Assembly (NCBI RefSeq): GCF_030464345.1
Contig: NZ_VCYH01000001.1
Coordinates: 248,001 to 312,000, forward strand
Source: Methanoculleus frigidifontis
Lineage (GTDB): Archaea > Halobacteriota > Methanomicrobia > Methanomicrobiales > Methanoculleaceae
DNA length: 64,000 nt
Direction of reading: 5' to 3'
Part shown: piece after piece, positions 1 to 8,478 of the stretch
Numbering within the stretch: position 1 is the first letter of the stretch
Layout of the letters: each line of letters begins with the position of its first letter
Notes under the pieces: generated by a model
Database searches by the model: none
The model's input: the letters and a program-made list of their open reading frames with translations, nothing else
Told to the model about the DNA's origin: nothing
Program-made: the position numbers and the translations under genes

Positions 1-876
1 ACTGCAGATCCCGGCGGTCACCGCCCAGATGGCGACGGCGACCACCCCGGCGTGGTCGCGCCTCCGCTCCGCCGCCAGCGAAAAGATCAGCCGGTAGAGG
101 TCTGCGAGGGTGATCCCTTCGTCGCTCTCGGTCTCTATGGTGATGGTCTCGGCAAACGGCCCGTCGAGGGTTACGTTGAACCCCGAATAGATCCTGACGT
201 CCCCCGTATCCTGCATCGCGTTCAGAAAATCCGGCGTGTCGTGACCGTCCGTCGGCAGCCAGACCATCGAGCCGTGGAGTGTGATCATCTCGCCGAGCAG
301 GGTCATCGCATCCGCCGCATTCTCCCCGAGCGCTCCGAGGCCGAGGGAGTATCCCGTGTCGGAGAAGCGCAGGGCATGGATCGCCGCTTCATCGATCCTG
401 GCGAAGAGGACGTCCTGAATACTGCCGGTCACCCGGAGCCTGCCCGGATCGCGTGAGGTGGTCTCGATCGAGTAGCGCACCCCGTCCCGCACCCGTGACG
501 GATTCTCGATCTCATGGAGCACAGAGAGACTGTCGCCGGAGGCGGAGCAGGCGTCGACCGCCGCATCGAGCGTCGGATACGAGAGGATAACGGTATGCAC
601 CCCCGCCATCTCCAGCACTTTTCGCGGGTAGTCGCCGACGCGGGCAAGAACAACGGTCCCGCCGCGCTCCTTCAGCCGCTTCTTCAGCGCGATGAAGATG
701 CGGATCCCGGCACTGCTGAGATAGGTCATCCTCTCGCAGTCGATCGCGATCGACCGGTCGTCGTCCTGCAGGGCTCCGGCGATGGCCTCTTCGAGGCGGC
801 CCGCCCCGTAGCCGTCGAGTCTTCCGGCAACCCCGGCGATCAGCACCCCGTTTCTTCTCTCGGTATGAATATCCAT
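1..876 (-). CDS. STAS-domain protein, 3' end outside window
   Basis: Reading the minus strand from an ATG at 876 gives 292 open codons up to the window edge, so the C-terminus is missing. Residues about 1-105 look like a STAS (anti-sigma-factor antagonist) domain: a beta start, then an acidic turn followed by YLSSAGIR, which matches the loop carrying the phosphorylatable serine in SpoIIAA-like proteins. Residues about 110-292 are a second region I do not recognise. STAS proteins act in partner-switching signalling with Ser/Thr kinases and PP2C phosphatases; such partners would lie beyond position 1, but this cannot be seen here. Confidence 0.7.
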   Translation of the reverse strand, partial: MDIHTERRNGVLIAGVAGRLDGYGAGRLEEAIAGALQDDDRSIAIDCERMTYLSSAGIRIFIALKKRLKERGGTVVLARVGDYPRKVLEMAGVHTVILSYPTLDAAVDACSASGDSLSVLHEIENPSRVRDGVRYSIETTSRDPGRLRVTGSIQDVLFARIDEAAIHALRFSDTGYSLGLGALGENAADAMTLLGEMITLHGSMVWLPTDGHDTPDFLNAMQDTGDVRIYSGFNVTLDGPFAETITIETESDEGITLADLYRLIFSLAAERRRDHAGVVAVAIWAVTAGICS

Positions 877-1030
877 TGCTGGTACGGTATCGGGGCGGCG
901 TCAGTTAAGCGTTGTCAAAGAGCACCCGCAAGCGCTCTTTCCGCCTCGCCGAGGTCTTGCGAATGCGCTACGTTTAACATGGATGAGCGTCCTTGACGAG
1001 ACAAACCGCCGATTCGCGGAGGAATGCATG

Positions 1031-1258
1031 ATGGTGAAAGTGACAATCGACCGGGAAGAATGTATCAGCTGCGAGGCCTGCTGGCTGCTCTGTCCGGAGT
1101 TCTTCGAACAGAATCCCGAGGACGAGAAGAGTCAGGTCGTCGAGGAATTCCGGACCGGCGGTGACCCGGCGGAGGGTGATGCTCCTGAGGGAAGCGAGGC
1201 GTGTGTCCGGGAGGCTGCCGATGAGTGCCCGGTGACGGTGATCTTTGTCGAGGACTGA
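1031..1258 (+). CDS. Ferredoxin, [4Fe-4S]
   Basis: A small acidic electron-transfer protein. The motif CISCEACWLLCP gives the C-x2-C-x2-C-x3-CP arrangement, and a later C...CP pair near the C-terminus (CVREA...ECPV) completes the single-cluster ferredoxin pattern seen in archaeal and clostridial-type ferredoxins. The upstream in-frame start at 983 is unlikely: GGAGGA at 1018-1023 is well spaced for the ATG at 1031 (an adjacent ATG at 1028 is also possible). It probably serves as a low-potential electron carrier for methanogen oxidoreductases; its specific partner is unknown. Confidence 0.85.
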   Translation: MVKVTIDREECISCEACWLLCPEFFEQNPEDEKSQVVEEFRTGGDPAEGDAPEGSEACVREAADECPVTVIFVED

Positions 1259-1297
1259 CGGTGCCCGGTAATGGACACGGTCATGGCCGACAAAAAT

Positions 1298-1305
1298 CTA
1301 TATAC
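1298..1305 (+). promoter_or_regulatory. TATA box of structured RNA copy 1
   Basis: CTATATAC is an archaeal TATA element. Its centre lies about 25 bases before position 1326, where the closing stem of the predicted RNA begins. The same element recurs at the same distance before copy 2. Confidence 0.6.
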
Positions 1306-1325
1306 TATAGAGTCTCTGGGGTGCT

Positions 1326-1468
1326 TGCCTGAGGGAGGGATCGCACCTGAAGGTGCATCGCCATGGTAGGGTGAATGCATAAGCCGAGCCGGTACAAGGC
1401 TTATGTGTGACAAAAACACCCTGCCACAGTCCGAAATGCACCCAGGGTATGTATTTCTCCCTCGGGCA
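1326..1468 (+). ncRNA. Structured RNA family 1, copy 1
   Basis: About 143 nt that folds into a four-way junction. P1 pairs 1326-1336 with 1458-1468 (11 bp, one G-U). P2 is GCACC-TGAA-GGTGC at 1343-1356, extended by GAT/ATC. P3 pairs 1365-1373 with 1417-1425 and 1375-1385 with 1398-1408, with loop GAGCCGGTACAA. P4 pairs 1434-1440 with 1450-1456. Copy 2 (1737-1879) keeps every helix with compensatory or wobble changes. No reading frame is conserved between the copies. I do not recognise an Rfam family; it is not tRNA, SRP RNA or RNase P RNA by motif. Confidence 0.75.
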
Positions 1469-1708
1469 CCCCGTTCTTCTTCGGTTCCAACCTATTTTGA
1501 CCGGCGATGTTGACGGACCCTGGGAGCATGCCGCATCGACCTTTGGTCGTGCACTGTATACGTTCTTCTCCACGGCCCGCCGTCCCGGAAGATATTCTCG
1601 TGCGAGCCTTCCAAAGCCGCACTCTTCACCGTTCGTTTGCCGTAATCGACGACGAGCGCGGCCGTTACACACCCGATTGTCATTGCTGCGGCAGTGGTAA
1701 AAGAATCA

Positions 1709-1716
1709 TTATATAC
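1709..1716 (+). promoter_or_regulatory. TATA box of structured RNA copy 2
   Basis: TTATATAC, followed by the same ACTATAGAGTCTCTGG context as in copy 1. Its centre is about 25 bases upstream of the P1 stem at 1737. Confidence 0.6.
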
Positions 1717-1736
1717 TATAGAGTCTCTGGAGTGCT

Positions 1737-1879
1737 TGCCTGAGGGAAGGATCATACCTGAAGGTGCATCGCCGCGATGGGGTGAATGCATAAACCGAGC
1801 CGGTACAAGGTTTATGCATGACAAAGACACCCCACCGCAGTCCGAAATGCACCCAGGGTATGCATTCAACCCTCGGGCA
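1737..1879 (+). ncRNA. Structured RNA family 1, copy 2
   Basis: The second copy starts 411 bases after copy 1 and has the same length and fold. The long P3 arm is a perfect 11-bp stem here (ATGCATAAACC/GGTTTATGCAT), whereas copy 1 has a G-C in place of one A-T and two G-U pairs. In the lower P3 stem an A-U pair of copy 1 is G-C here. In P4, G-U becomes G-C. These paired changes support the RNA as the conserved product. It lies between copy 1 and the convergent DUF421 gene. Promoter duplication suggests two independently transcribed genes. Confidence 0.75.
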
Positions 1880-1928
1880 CCGCTCTTCTTACGCCTCTCC
1901 TTTCATGACCGCAGGGTGTCGGTTTTCC

Positions 1929-2462
1929 TTATGGCCGTGGCCCCTTGACGTTCGAGAGCGATGTCACCTCTCCGTCCCCGCCCTGCGAGATGACGGAGAG
2001 GTTGCCGTTCGTCTCGAGAACGACTGCGTGCACGCTTTCCCGGCTGCCCGCCCCCTGGGCGCGGAGCGCCTGCTCGATCTCCGCCTCGGTGATCCGCTCG
2101 TCCTTCATGGCGTCCCGGAGCAGCGTGCCGTCGTAGTAGAGGAGGCGCGGTTCTGACTTGGCCATTCTCTCGACGAGGTTTATCCTGACCGAGAACCAGG
2201 TGACGACATACTGCAGGCCGACGAGGATGAGGAGTGCGAAGATCCCCTCGAGCAGCGATACGGTCGTGGACGTGATGACCGATGCGAGGGTCGACCCGAG
2301 GGCGACGGTGACGATGAAGTCGAAGGCGTTCATCGCGGCGAGCGTCCGTTTGCCCGAGACGCGAAGGATGATCACGAGTGCAAGATAGGCGAAGATGCCG
2401 ACGATGATGAGTCTGGCATAATCAAGCAGATTTCCGATGACAACGTCCTCGATCCAGGTCAT
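1929..2462 (-). CDS. DUF421/YetF-type membrane protein
   Basis: About 177 residues from the preferred ATG at 2462. Three hydrophobic helices occupy roughly the first 85 residues, with SGKRTLA between the first and second. A cytoplasmic DUF421-like domain follows, containing the family signatures SEPRLLYYDG and DERITEAEIEQALR. The family (YetF/YdfS/YrbG-like) has no settled biochemical role and is often linked to envelope or stress physiology. Transcription probably starts from the TATA-like sequence near 2521-2530. It is a monocistronic gene, convergent with the second structured RNA. Confidence 0.8.
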   Translation of the reverse strand: MTWIEDVVIGNLLDYARLIIVGIFAYLALVIILRVSGKRTLAAMNAFDFIVTVALGSTLASVITSTTVSLLEGIFALLILVGLQYVVTWFSVRINLVERMAKSEPRLLYYDGTLLRDAMKDERITEAEIEQALRAQGAGSRESVHAVVLETNGNLSVISQGGDGEVTSLSNVKGPRP

Positions 2463-2566
2463 ATACGTCCCCCCCACCCGGCGGATCCGGGCACTCGGCG
2501 GGGTTGCCTTCCCCCGTCCTGGTATATATGGCCTGCGCCCGGACGGATCTCCGGGACAAAAAAAAG

Positions 2567-3616
2567 TTACAGGTCAGGTCTGGTCTTCAGCGCCGCGACG
2601 AGCAGCCTGATACCTGCCTCGACGTCGGCGATGTCGATGACCTCGACGGGGGAGTGGATGTAGCGTGCGGCGATGGAGAGCGGGATGCTCGGGATACCGC
2701 CCCGCTCGAGGTGGATGATGGTGGCGTCGGTGTTCCCACCGGTCCCGACCTCGATCTGCACCGGAATATCGTTCTTCTCGCCGGTCTCCCGCAGCCACGC
2801 GGTCATCCGGGGGTCGGCCATCAGGCCGCGTCCGCCGGCGCTGACGATGACGAGCACCGGCCCGGCGCCCATCTCGATGCTCGCGTCCTTCTTCTCGATC
2901 CCGGGGTGGTCGCCCGGGATGGTGACGTCGGTTGCGATGGCGCAGTCGGGGTCGAGTGAGTACGCGCTGACCTTTGCGCCCTTCAGCCCGATCTCCTCCT
3001 GGACGGTGAAGACGCCGTAGATGGTGTGGGGGGACTGTGCCTGCTGGAGCGCCCGGATCAGCATGGCGACGCCCACCCGGTTGTCGAGCGCTTTCCCGGT
3101 CACCCGGGTGCCGGCGAGGTCGGCGAACTCGCGGTCGATGGTGACGGGCGTGCCGATATCAATCCCGAGAGCCGCCACCGCATCGCCGCTCGACGCCCCG
3201 ACGTCGATGAACATATCCTCGATCTTGACCTCCTTCTTGCGCTCCTCCTCTTTCATCACGTGCGGGGGCTTCGCACCGAGGACGCCGAGAACAGGGCCGT
3301 TCCTGCCGTGCAGGACGACGCGCTGGGTGTAGAGGACGGGCACGAACCATCCGCCGATCGGGATGACCCTGATAAATCCTCTCTCATCGATGTACTGCAC
3401 CATCAGGCCGATCTCGTCCATGTGCGCGGCGATCATGACCGAGAAGTCCCCGCCGCGCTTCACCGCGATCAGGTTGCCCGCGAGGTCTTCCCGCAGCTCG
3501 TCGACGTGGCCGTCGAGCTCCTCTCTGATGATAGCCCTGATTGCCCCTTCGCTGCTCGACAGCCCGTGGGCGTCCGAGAGCCTCTTGAGTAGTTCCTTTA
3601 CCATTTCCAAGTTCAC
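2567..3616 (-). CDS. M42 family metallo-aminopeptidase
   Basis: A 349-residue cytosolic aminopeptidase/endoglucanase-like protein. The dinuclear metal site is visible: H65 and D67 in AAHMDE, D179 in KALDNR, E208-E209 in QEEIGL, D231 in ATD, and H321 in YIHSP. The family forms tetrahedral dodecamers that trim peptides released by the proteasome. It starts at a GTG that overlaps the stop of the aminotransferase (GTGA), indicating translational coupling; an ATG four codons later (3604) is an alternative. It is the last gene of a three-gene operon with the aminotransferase and hexuloisomerase. Confidence 0.92.
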   Translation of the reverse strand: MNLEMVKELLKRLSDAHGLSSSEGAIRAIIREELDGHVDELREDLAGNLIAVKRGGDFSVMIAAHMDEIGLMVQYIDERGFIRVIPIGGWFVPVLYTQRVVLHGRNGPVLGVLGAKPPHVMKEEERKKEVKIEDMFIDVGASSGDAVAALGIDIGTPVTIDREFADLAGTRVTGKALDNRVGVAMLIRALQQAQSPHTIYGVFTVQEEIGLKGAKVSAYSLDPDCAIATDVTIPGDHPGIEKKDASIEMGAGPVLVIVSAGGRGLMADPRMTAWLRETGEKNDIPVQIEVGTGGNTDATIIHLERGGIPSIPLSIAARYIHSPVEVIDIADVEAGIRLLVAALKTRPDL

Positions 3617-4719
3617 TCCAGTATCGTTTTCAGCCTCTCGACAGCCCGCCGGAGGTTCTCCTGCGACGTTGCGTAGCTGAAGCGGGCATGTTCGGGCATA
3701 TTCGTGCCGAAGGCCTCTCCCGGCACGATGATCACTCCCTTCTCGATCGCCTGCCGTATAAGCGTTCGCCCCATCGGGACGAACATGTAGAATGCACCCT
3801 CCGGCCGCGGGAAGTCGAGCCCGATCTCCGTCAGGCCGTCGTAGAGGAGGTCACGGCGTGCCCGGTACTCGTCCCGCATCATCCGGACGGCTCCCTGGTC
3901 GCCGGTGTATGCGGCGAGTGCGGCGTACTGGGAGATGGAGGTCGCGCAGGCCTGGCAGTACTGGTGCACCTTCATGCACTGCTCGACGTACTCTTCCGGC
4001 GCTGCCAGGAACCCGACGCGCCACCCGGTCATGGCGTAGGTCTTGCTGGCGGCGTTGATGGTGATGACGTCTTCGCCGTAGCGGGCTGCGCTACAGTGCT
4101 CTTTTTCGTACACGAAGTGCTCGTAGACCTCGTCGCTCACCACGGTCACGCCGCGGTCGTTTGCGTATTCGACCAGCGCCCGGATTGCGTCGGGACTCTC
4201 GACAGCACCGGTCGGGTTTGCCGGCGAGTTGAGGATGAAGAGCCGGGCGCCGTCCATCTGCTCTTTCGCCTTCTCGATATCGATATGCAGCGCCGCATCG
4301 AGCGCGACACCCTCCGACCGGCCGCCGGCGACCGTTGCCAGCGCCTGGTAGGAGACGAACCCGGGGTCGGCGAAGAGGACGCGGTCGCCGTCGTCGACGA
4401 GGGCCTGCATGACGAGGTGGATCGCCTCGCTCCCGCCGGCCGTCACGATGAGCTCGTCCGGGGTGTACGTGAGGCTGTTCTCGCGGGAGAGTTTCTCGCA
4501 GATCGCGCTCCGCAGTCCCGGTATCCCCGCGTTCGGGGTGTAACCGGTCTTTCCCTCCCGGATCGCCCGGATCGCTGCCTCTTTGATGTGGGCGGGCGTG
4601 TCGAAGTCGGGCTGGCCGATGCCGAGGTTGATGGCGTCCGCCCCGCCCGCATCGAAGAGTTTCCGGATCCCGGATGCCCCTATCCGGGTGACCCGCCGGG
4701 CATATCTCCGCTCGTTCAT
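3613..4719 (-). CDS. Class I/II PLP aminotransferase
   Basis: 368 residues from an ATG at 4719, chosen because the family N-terminus (RRVTRIGASGIRK) begins there rather than at the far upstream in-frame start. Visible landmarks are NLGIGQPDFDTP, the substrate/PLP region NPTGAV, the aspartate and tyrosine of VVSDEVYEHF, and the Schiff-base lysine in ASKTYAMTGWR. Such archaeal enzymes transaminate aspartate, aromatic or other amino acids with 2-oxoglutarate; specificity cannot be read from sequence. It lies 16 bases after the hexuloisomerase and overlaps the M42 peptidase by 4 bases. Confidence 0.92.
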   Translation of the reverse strand: MNERRYARRVTRIGASGIRKLFDAGGADAINLGIGQPDFDTPAHIKEAAIRAIREGKTGYTPNAGIPGLRSAICEKLSRENSLTYTPDELIVTAGGSEAIHLVMQALVDDGDRVLFADPGFVSYQALATVAGGRSEGVALDAALHIDIEKAKEQMDGARLFILNSPANPTGAVESPDAIRALVEYANDRGVTVVSDEVYEHFVYEKEHCSAARYGEDVITINAASKTYAMTGWRVGFLAAPEEYVEQCMKVHQYCQACATSISQYAALAAYTGDQGAVRMMRDEYRARRDLLYDGLTEIGLDFPRPEGAFYMFVPMGRTLIRQAIEKGVIIVPGEAFGTNMPEHARFSYATSQENLRRAVERLKTILE

Positions 4720-4735
4720 CTTTGGCCTTCCTGCC

Positions 4736-5335
4736 TCACTCGATGTTGGCATGCCTGCACCGGAGTTCTTCCACGTCGCACTGCCGGATCTCCATGAGCC
4801 GGGAGATGATTGCGTCGGCAAAGACCATCGCGGTCGTCTCGAAGATCGTCCCGAGCGGTGCGAAGGATTTGTGCTCGCCCATCATCTGCCGGATCTCGAA
4901 CTCAGCCGACTCGTCGGCGACCTTGTCGCGCTGGCTCTCGATGATGACGACGCAGTCTGCCATGCGGCCGATCCGGGAGTCGCGTTTCGAGGTGATCAGG
5001 CAGACCTTGCCGCCGATGTCCTTGACCGTCTCGGAGATGTCCGCGACGGTCTTCGTCTCGCCCGAGCCCGAGAACGCGATGATGATGTCTCCTTCCTGCA
5101 TCGCCGGGGTGACGGTCTCCCCGACGACGAACGACTGCAGGCCAAGGTGCATGAGCCGCATGGCAAACGCCTTTGCCACGAGGCCGGAGCGCCCCGCGCC
5201 GATGGTGTAGACGCGGTCTGCGCTCTGTATCTCGGTGATCAGCGTGTCTATCTCCTCATCGGACATGACATCGGAGATGGTTCTGATTCTCGTTGCCATC
5301 AATCGCATCATGTCCTTTACCGGGTGATCTGTCAT
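4736..5335 (-). CDS. hxlB: 6-phospho-3-hexuloisomerase (SIS domain)
   Basis: A 199-residue SIS-domain isomerase interconverting 3-hexulose-6-phosphate and fructose-6-phosphate. In methanogens it works with hexulose-phosphate synthase in pentose synthesis or formaldehyde handling. Sequence marks are GAGRSGLVAKAFAMR, GETVTP and the sugar-phosphate loop FSGSGETK, followed by the C-terminal GTIFETTAMVFAD region. The start at 5335 is preceded by AGGAAG at good spacing; another ATG at 5371, also with AGGAAA upstream, would add 12 residues. First gene of the operon with the aminotransferase and M42 peptidase. Confidence 0.88.
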   Translation of the reverse strand: MTDHPVKDMMRLMATRIRTISDVMSDEEIDTLITEIQSADRVYTIGAGRSGLVAKAFAMRLMHLGLQSFVVGETVTPAMQEGDIIIAFSGSGETKTVADISETVKDIGGKVCLITSKRDSRIGRMADCVVIIESQRDKVADESAEFEIRQMMGEHKSFAPLGTIFETTAMVFADAIISRLMEIRQCDVEELRCRHANIE

Positions 5336-5371
5336 CGTACTTCCTGGTAAACATTTCACCAGATCATACAT

Positions 5372-5850
5372 TAGAATTTCCTGTTCTTCGCGGAAATTCA
5401 GCCGCATGGGCGTGCATGGGAGAGAATCGTGCGCGGTGCCGCGAGTGGCGTTGTATGGGTGAATATATGTCTGTAGTCTGTCCGGTTGCCTCTCGCCGTT
5501 CCGCCTTCTGCAGGAGCAGGGCGGTGGAACAAATACGGTCGAAATATTGCTCATATGCTCTCAAACTCCTGTTTATTTTCGGGAAAATGTTCGCGCGGCA
5601 TCCGGCGGATGCCTGCTGCGGCGAAAAGGTTATGCAATAGTATTTCTCAAATTATAGGTATTAGAGCGCAGCGCTATACGGTAGTTTTGCGGGGCAATCC
5701 TGAAAATAAAAGAAATGCTTGGTATATTCCCTGGCTTCTGAAGCATTGTTTGTTAATTCCCCGTCCTCTTTCCGGCAGCCCGTCGCCCGCCCGGACCCGG
5801 TGGGCAGACGCACGACAGCGAGATCGTTTCAGTAACAGGCAGTGAATTCC
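5372..5850. other. Intergenic region between divergent hxlB and lhr
   Basis: About 480 bases with no credible gene. The centre (about 5560-5760) is clearly richer in A+T than the flanks and holds TATA-like stretches. These could carry the promoters of the two divergent genes. I see no RNA fold that I can support. Confidence 0.4.
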
Positions 5851-8478
5851 ATGGACAGCACTACAGCAGCGGCAGGCGACGAGGCGATCCTCGACCTTCT
5901 GGACGAGAATGTCAGAGAATGGTGTATACGAACCTTCGGCGGGCGCGATGCGCTCTTCACCCCGCCGCAGCGGATGGCGGTCCCGCTCATCCACGACGGA
6001 CAGAACGTCCTGGTATGCTCGCCGACGGGTTCGGGGAAGACGCTCTCTGCGTTCCTCGCGATCATCGACGAGCTCGTGGCGCTCTCGCGGACCGAAGGCC
6101 TCGACGACAGCGTCTACTGCCTCTACGTCTCCCCCCTAAAGTCGCTCGCGAACGACATCCAGAAGAATCTCGCCGTGCCCCTCCGCGAGATCCGCGCCGT
6201 CATGGAAGAGCGCGGCGTTTCGTGCGGCGAGATCCGGCACGCCATCCGCCACGGCGACGTCTCACGCGCCGATAAGGCGAAGATGCGCCGCAAGCCCCCG
6301 CACATCCTCAACGTCACGCCCGAGACCCTCGGCATCCTCTTAAACTCCCCGCGGTTTTGCGAGAAGCTCAAGACCGTCCGCTGGGTCGTCGTCGACGAGA
6401 TCCACTCGCTCGCGGGCTCAAAACGGGGCGTGCACCTCTCGGTCAGCCTGGAGCGGCTCGAAGCGCTGATCGGAAAACCCGAGGGCGGGTTCGTCAGGAT
6501 CGGCTGCTCCGCGACGATCGAGCCGCTCGACGAGATCGCCCGGTTCCTCGTCGGCGCCGGGAGAGACGTCTCGATCGTCGACACACGGTTCGCCCGCGAG
6601 TTCGACCTGCAGCTCGTCTGCCCGGTCCCGGACCTGATCGAGGCCTCGCCCGAGGAGGTGAACCTCCGGCTCTACGATATCGTCCACCGGATGGTGCAGG
6701 AGCATAAGAATACCCTCATCTTCACCAACACCCGGAACGGCGCCGAGCGGGTGCTGCACAACCTCCGCGTCCGCTACCCGGGCTGCTACACCGAGGAGAA
6801 CTCGGGCTGCCACCACGGCTCGATGGGGAAGGAGGGGAGGCTTGCGATCGAGGAGAAACTCAAGTCCGGCGATCTCCGGGTGGCGACCTCCTCGACCTCG
6901 CTCGAACTCGGGGTGGATATGCCCCACATCGACCTCGTGCTGCAGATCGGCTCACCGAAGTCGGTCGCGGCGCTCCTCCAGCGGATCGGCCGTGCCGGCC
7001 ACCGCCTCGGCGAGGTGGTGAAGGGCAGGATCCTCGTCCTCGACCGCGACGAGCTCGTGGAGTGCGCGGTGATGCTCCGCGAGGGGCGGGACGGGTTTGT
7101 GGACCGGATCCACATCCCGGAGAACTGCCTCGACGTCCTCGCGCAGCACGTCTTCGGGATGGCGCTCGAGGGGCGGTGCAGCCTCGATGCCGTCCGCGCC
7201 GTGGTCCGCCGGTCCCACTGCTACCGCGACCTTGCCGAGGAAGACCTGATGAGCGTCGTCCGCTACCTCGCCGGAGACTACGCGGGGCTTGAGGAGCGGC
7301 ACATCTACGCGAAGATCTGGCACGATCCGGAGACCGGGATGATCGGCAAGCGCGGCCGGAATGCCCGGATGATCTATTTCCTCAATTCCGGGACTATTCC
7401 CGACGAGTTCTCCTGCGACGTCCTGACCCGCGACCAGCAGTGGGTCGGGACGCTCGACGAGAAGTACCTGGAGCGGATGAACAAGGGGGACGTCTTCGTC
7501 CTCGGCGGGCAGCGCTACGCCTTCGCCTACCGGCGCGGCGGGAAACTCTACGTCGACCCGACGACCGCCCGGCCGACGATCCCGAGCTGGTTCTCGGAAA
7601 AGCTCCCCCTCTCCTTCGACCTCGGACTCCACGTCCTCTCGTTCAAGGAGATGATGATCCGGCGGATGCAGGACTCCGAACCCGAGGCCCTCGTCGCCCA
7701 CCTCCTGGCGGAGTATCCGATCGACGAGAACTCCGCCCGGAGTATCTGCGAGATCTTCGCCCAGCAGGTGCAGTACCTGGGGGAGGATGCGATCCCGACG
7801 ACGGAGCGGATCGTCGTCGAGGAGCAGGCCGACCTGACGAACCGCCGCCGCCTCTACTACGTGATGGCCAACTACGGGCTGCGGTTCAACGACGGGTTCT
7901 CGCGGATCGTCGCCTACCTCATCTCGCAGGAGGTGACCACCAACGTCTCGGTCGGGATCAGCGATACCGGCTTTGCCGTCTCGCTCCCGCTGGAGAAAGA
8001 GGCCGACATTCCCGGGATCGTCGCCCGGCTCCACCCGGGGGGATGCGAGGCGATCCTGGAGACGGCGATCGACAACACCCAGCTCCTCAAGCGGATCTTC
8101 CGGATCAACGCCTCGCGCTCGTACATGATCCTGCGGAATTACCGCGGCAGGCGCAGGAGCGCCCGGCGGCAGCAGGTGAGCGCGGACATGCTCATCTCGT
8201 TTGCCCAGAGCCTCGAGGACTTCGCGGTGATGAAAGAGACCTACCGCGAGGTGATCGAGGACAAGTTCGAGGTGGCGAATATCAGGGCGATCGTGGAGGG
8301 CGTCCGGTCGGGCGCGATCGCGGTGGCGCCGACGCAGGCGCTCTCCCCAAGCCCCATGGCCTTCGGGATCGCCACGCTCGGGATCAGCGATGCCGTCTAC
8401 GTCAAAGACAAGCTCTCGATGCTCCGGGAGTTCCAGCGCCGGGTGATCTCCTCGATTGCAGGAGATGTTCCGGCGTGA
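5851..8478 (+). CDS. lhr: ATP-dependent helicase, Lhr core family
   Basis: About 875 residues; the ATG at 5851 is preferred, with an in-frame GTG at 5842 possible. A superfamily 2 helicase with Walker A SPTGSGKT (residue about 60), DEIH Walker B (about 184), SATI motif III, and motifs V/VI in LGVDMPHIDLV and QRIGRAGHR. The winged-helix and Lhr-specific C-terminal region follows. Archaeal Lhr acts on forked DNA and DNA:RNA hybrids in repair. Its stop overlaps the start of the phosphoesterase gene (GTGA). A second Lhr-like gene lies at 42560. Confidence 0.92.
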   Translation: MDSTTAAAGDEAILDLLDENVREWCIRTFGGRDALFTPPQRMAVPLIHDGQNVLVCSPTGSGKTLSAFLAIIDELVALSRTEGLDDSVYCLYVSPLKSLANDIQKNLAVPLREIRAVMEERGVSCGEIRHAIRHGDVSRADKAKMRRKPPHILNVTPETLGILLNSPRFCEKLKTVRWVVVDEIHSLAGSKRGVHLSVSLERLEALIGKPEGGFVRIGCSATIEPLDEIARFLVGAGRDVSIVDTRFAREFDLQLVCPVPDLIEASPEEVNLRLYDIVHRMVQEHKNTLIFTNTRNGAERVLHNLRVRYPGCYTEENSGCHHGSMGKEGRLAIEEKLKSGDLRVATSSTSLELGVDMPHIDLVLQIGSPKSVAALLQRIGRAGHRLGEVVKGRILVLDRDELVECAVMLREGRDGFVDRIHIPENCLDVLAQHVFGMALEGRCSLDAVRAVVRRSHCYRDLAEEDLMSVVRYLAGDYAGLEERHIYAKIWHDPETGMIGKRGRNARMIYFLNSGTIPDEFSCDVLTRDQQWVGTLDEKYLERMNKGDVFVLGGQRYAFAYRRGGKLYVDPTTARPTIPSWFSEKLPLSFDLGLHVLSFKEMMIRRMQDSEPEALVAHLLAEYPIDENSARSICEIFAQQVQYLGEDAIPTTERIVVEEQADLTNRRRLYYVMANYGLRFNDGFSRIVAYLISQEVTTNVSVGISDTGFAVSLPLEKEADIPGIVARLHPGGCEAILETAIDNTQLLKRIFRINASRSYMILRNYRGRRRSARRQQVSADMLISFAQSLEDFAVMKETYREVIEDKFEVANIRAIVEGVRSGAIAVAPTQALSPSPMAFGIATLGISDAVYVKDKLSMLREFQRRVISSIAGDVPA

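Noticed and set aside
1326-1879. Small proteins encoded by the repeated elements near 1.3 and 1.7 kb
   Set aside because: Frames are not conserved between copies, while the RNA helices covary.
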